Assembly (NCBI GenBank): GCA_030762175.1
Contig: CM060842.1
Coordinates: 62,972,501 to 63,036,500, forward strand
Origin: Metallyticus violacea
Lineage: Eukaryota; Arthropoda; Insecta; Mantodea; Metallyticidae
Length of the DNA: 64,000 nucleotides
Direction of reading: 5' to 3'
In this document: positions 60,178 to 64,000 of the stretch, one piece after another
Layout of the letters: each line of letters begins with the position of its first letter
How positions within the stretch are numbered: the stretch's first letter is position 1
Position numbers and translations under genes: made by a program
The notes under the pieces: model-generated
The model's database searches: none
What the model saw: only the letters and a program-made list of their open reading frames with translations
Told to the model about the DNA's origin: nothing

Positions 60178-62090
60178 TCTGGTGCTGAAATCCCCTCAAT
60201 GTGGCAAGACGAAGTTAACAGAACAAATAACTTAAATATCACAATTCAGTATTTAAAAAGTTTGAACATATATATGGAATGCACGAGTTTGGTTGCTGAA
60301 AAGGATAGTAAGAACTTGGTGATACTCTATGCTAGTTGCAGTTGTCTCAGCGTGTAACTTTTAGTACCAAGGACATATATCATATGGTAAATATAGCCTT
60401 TTTCTGTTTTGAGCATTTTGTAGTCTTTATTTTGCACATCAGATTATGTCATAAGAGTTGAAAATTGCAGCTTCTAGCACTAGATGAGATAAAGAAGCCT
60501 TTGAATTGGCAAGTATGCAATTCTTAATCCTGCAAAGGTCAACTGCAAAGGATTATGGGTTTGTTACATAACCAACCCATTGTCTAGATGCACTATGGTG
60601 CTTCTATAAAAGCTACTCTATAATTCTTGTTTCAAATGAAGCGCGTTGCAATTGTGAATAATTGTTTTAGAAATGATAGTTATAACATAGATATTAATTT
60701 ATTAATGATAAGCACCAGGCTTGTATAATAACTTTATATTTATTACTGTAAAACAAATATAGATTAACAATTATTTTAATATAATTAAAGGAAGCAACTG
60801 AAATAATTGGAAAAGTAATTTCTTTATTTCGCAAATTGCTAAGGCTATGGTCAAGCTAAAAAAGAAAACTTTTAACTAATTAAGATCGTTGCAGCTTTTA
60901 ATTTTCCGTATAGATATTATATAAATGTTTGATTTTTTATTTAGGATTAAAGGTGTTTTGAATTAAATATATAATTAAGTAAAGATTAATAATGGTTTAA
61001 ACCCTTTTATTATGATGTCAAGATATAATCTAGTTAGTTTTAATCTAACTTCTACATGCCGATTTTTATATCATTTCATTAATATCTTTTTATCACTTAA
61101 AATATTAATATAAGGGTAAAATGCCATTTGAGTAAAATAAAAGTTATATAAGACATATTCACTATTAAAATAATATTTATATAATATTCCATTAGAAGTA
61201 TGAAAGAAAAATACATACTCTCTTTTTATGAAAGCATTGTAATGTAATTGAAAAAAAGGCATGCATATTAATACTTATTTGCAGGAGCAGCTTTTGAATG
61301 CAGGCAAATTTTTTACTCCTAGAATAACAAAGTTAAAGATTAAACTTTCAAAATATTCACACCTTTTAGAAATGTCCAGCTCTTTGCCTTACAGGTATTA
61401 GTTTTTCTGTTTTGCTTGACATTTTATTTGTCATAATAGTAAAATATATACAAAATTGTATACAGATGCTGAGAGTAGTTGGAATTATGAGCGTGCTCAG
61501 GCAGTAATAAGTAATATAGTAAGTAGCAGTAATTCAAATAAATTCTTCAACAATAAACAAGAACTAAAAACGCCAACAAATACGCCACAAGAAATAGTAA
61601 CAAGACTGAAATAAAGTGACTAAGCGAAACAGGCATGAATAACTTTGAAATGTTCAGAAACAGAAATGTCATAACTGTAATAGAGATTTTCGCTGCGCTG
61701 TGTTATTTTTCTTCCAACTGCGATTGAATATGATAGCTCATTGAACGAAAAATCTACCAATATAAATTAATTTAAAATGAACATTGAAGCATTTGTTCGC
61801 TGCAAACATTTAAAGTGAAAGTTTAAAAAGCGCGGGCATTTAAAAATGAAAACAGGCATTATAAAAAGCCTAAAGGACTTAAACTTTCAGGAATTCTTTT
61901 CCAAATTTTGGGCATTTTTAATCGAAATCCAAAAGTTGACGTTTTTACCCAATTCTTTTTTTTTTTCCGTTGTACACTATGGTTCAGCAGTTCGCAGCTT
62001 AAATAACTTAAATTGCATATAAATATTAAGGAAAGGTATGCTATCAGTTATTTTTCCTAGATGGCATAAAAACACCACATAATACTATAA
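59730..62090. other. No recognisable gene; one GA array
   Basis: Very AT-rich. (GA)n lies at 60145-60173, preceded by a TATATA run. No motif-bearing ORFs; the 78-codon ORF at 60121 is partly the GA repeat. Confidence 0.5.
60145..60173. repeat. (GA)n microsatellite
   Basis: 29 bp of uninterrupted GA. Confidence 0.97.
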
Positions 62091-62389
62091 GGGGAATATA
62101 ATTTTTTTAAATAGTGTTTAACGCCCGTTTTCCGAGGCACCACAGGCGGTTGACACTGATGGTATATGAAATGAAATGATTATTGGGAAAGGATTTTTTT
62201 AAGGGAGGAAACGTTCCAGGACTAAGTTTACGGTACCTCCCCGGCATTTGCCATTTATGGAGACTAAGGAAAATCTAGAAAAAACCTCAGTCAGGGAGGA
62301 CGGTCATGGCTGCTTTCGAACCCCAGACCTCCCGCTCACGGTTCCGCGCCTTAATAGCCTCGGCCACCAGTGGCGGAGGGGAATATAAT
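62091..62389 (-). mobile_element. SINE-A with perfect 12-bp duplication
   Basis: Minus-strand SINE-A (62103-62377) between exact copies of GGGGAATATAAT at 62091-62102 and 62378-62389. All blocks are present (GTGTTTAACGCCCGTTTT, ACCACAGGCGGTTGACAC, TACCTCCCCGGCATTTGCC, TTCGAACCCCAGACCTCC and CTCGGCCACC). It lacks the TACTA block after CGTTTT and has several substitutions, so it is older than the 39- and 51-kb copies. The ORF starting at 62306 begins in the head and is spurious. Confidence 0.97.
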
Positions 62390-64000
62390 AATAAAAAGTG
62401 TAGTTTCAGCAATGCTTTTAACATTTACCTTTTTTATTGTGGCACGTTATTATTTAAATATATCAGGATTTTGTTTTTTATTCGTCGCTGCGCATGCCGA
62501 AATAAAAGAGCCAAAGAAAACTTTGGGATTGTTGATTTAACTTAACGTGCCGCTAAGTTCTAGCTGGAGCACTTCAAGAAAATTGAAAGTTGGGCAAAAG
62601 TAGCGTTCAGAGTTGATTTTTGTTCGTGTTGCTCTTCTACCTTCAGTTTTTTCTTTATATACTCCCGAGGCTACGAAGCATATCGATCTTCTCCCAGACC
62701 AAACAGCGAACTTGGGTTAAAGTTGCACTGGAAGTTGTCATCCTAGCACCTGAGGGCTCCATGACTCAATCTTGCCTGCATTTCCATGGCAAGCGTCTTG
62801 GCAACGCTAATCATTTAAGTCGAGCTCATTAGTTCGTTTGTGCTATCTTTAGAAGGAGTAACTTTTAAATAATCTCTTTATCATATCCCTTTTCTTAGAA
62901 AACTTAGTTGTGATACCTGAGGCACAAAAAATAACTTCCAAAGGAAGCCAAATAATAATCTGTTGTAATATTTTATCCTGAAAAGAAGAGTAGCATAGCT
63001 TACGTAGGCCATATTGTGTTAGTAGCCAATACCTAATGTTTAAACATAAATGTCGCATATTTTTACGGGTAGCGTTGGTCAAAATCTAGGATAAAGTTCC
63101 TATTTACATATGTTCAAAAACAAATACATTTTGAGATGTAGATCATGTTTACGTAGCCTATTACACTGTACAGTAATTTTCAATGATTTTTTCTTCGGAT
63201 GTAAAAAGTACAGTATTATACGAACTTTTTATTGATGAATAAAAAATTATATTCAAAATTCTGTATTGGTTCTAGTTAACGAGTTATAAGAAAACCATTT
63301 TTACTATTGAAGATAGCGTTAAACGTTCTAGCCTTAGCTTGCCTTTCCCTACAAACGCCGCCTCTTTGCCTTTCGCTTGTGCTCCAATTCTAGGCATCTC
63401 TTTTGAGATGGACCAGCAATTATCAGCAAGTATAGAAATGCTCTATCTGTCCTCGTATCGTCTTTTCATTATATAACTTTCTTGGTGAAAGTCTTCAGCA
63501 TGCTCATTGCGGACTACACTGCATTTCTCCGAGAAAAACATCCAATTGGAAGTGCAACATGTGTATTTTTAGTAACATATTTCACCACATTGTTACCTAC
63601 GATGAAAAATTTCATCCTTAAGTTCTTTAAATTTTCAGCTCTCATATTTCCTGTAAACACTCCTCCCGCACGAAATTTGTTCGTTACCAGTTAAAATGGT
63701 TTACATTTTTTTATTGGGGAGTTAAAGGATCTCGGGACCAATCATTACACTTTTCTTGATTTTAATCGCTGATTCTTGGGAATTTAGCCATGAGAAATTT
63801 GGATGATGTTGATTTTTACTTTTTATGATATTTTTCATTGAATTAAGTTTAATGTGCAACGGAGAAACTTAATCATGCTAAGAAGGTGTTTAATTTTGCT
63901 TTTTCCTGGTTCTGAAGATTGTTGGAGTGTCCAGTCTTTCTGAAACTAATGAAATTCCTATCAGGACTGTCCTATTCATAACAAGATTTAGTTCATCCCA
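62390..64000. other. No recognisable gene
   Basis: AT-rich to the window end. ORFs of 70-79 codons on both strands have no known motif. Confidence 0.45.

Noticed and set aside
1..64000. CRISPR arrays, operons, phage or bacterial features, viral integrations
   Set aside because: No regularly spaced repeats, no compact gene runs with ribosome-binding sites, and no recognisable viral protein motif was seen. The sequence has a eukaryotic repeat landscape.

Overview
The window is nuclear DNA from an animal, most likely an arthropod. It is AT-rich and dense in trinucleotide microsatellites and tRNA-derived SINEs. It carries decayed mariner transposases, a mariner-like family with a DUF4817-type helix-turn-helix, and non-LTR retrotransposon fragments. 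The class cannot be fixed from sequence alone; a chelicerate is a guess, not a result. There are no operons, ribosome-binding sites, CRISPR arrays or prokaryotic genes. I recognise no intact host protein-coding gene in 64 kb, so the window is probably intergenic or intronic DNA. Nearly all short ORFs are chance, microsatellite or SINE readings.

Layout. Two SINE families dominate. SINE-A (tRNA head with GGCCGAGG and GGTTCGAATCC boxes, about 290 bp, A-rich tail) lies at 1-225, 11432-11700, 31496-31549 (5'-truncated), 39176-39472, 46351-46575, 50996-51284 and 62103-62377. SINE-B (head near TGGTGTAGTGGTAA, tail ending GATGTTAAAGAGCGTCCGTAAATAAA) lies at 2329-2630, 6264-6560, 9477-9772, 12415-12658, 12862-12990, 19801-19952, 26883-27129 and 37244-37277. 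Target-site duplications can be read directly at many copies. Weaker tRNA-derived elements lie at 9786-9860, 14390-14482, 20957-21300, 34069-34318 and 59649-59722.

DNA transposons: one near-complete mariner with both terminal inverted repeats (24942-26166); mariner remnants at 2790-3677, 37855-38105, 55080-55500, 56957-57182 and 58935-59320; DUF4817-type remnants at 7290-7808, 47759-47995 and possibly 17819-18010. Retrotransposons: a decayed LINE with reverse transcriptase, RNase H and C-terminal parts (57225-58915) sits between two mariner pieces, and short reverse-transcriptase fragments lie at 23405-23660 and 27130-27450. An unclassified repeat, here called R-E, is present as diverged copies at 14860-15560, 22820-23120 and 49840-50230.

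The elements interact only as parasites: the SINEs have no coding capacity and show TSDs, A-rich tails and 5' truncation typical of LINE-machinery mobilisation. The transposases are broken by stops, frameshifts and lost catalytic residues, so none looks active. Two SINE-A copies differ at only a few positions and are the youngest elements visible. No convincing new biological system was found. The most notable items are the R-E repeat, a perfect 20-bp hairpin abutting a 227-bp TAG array, a 55-bp imperfect inverted repeat near 35 kb, and a strongly C-over-G skewed stretch near 30.3 kb.
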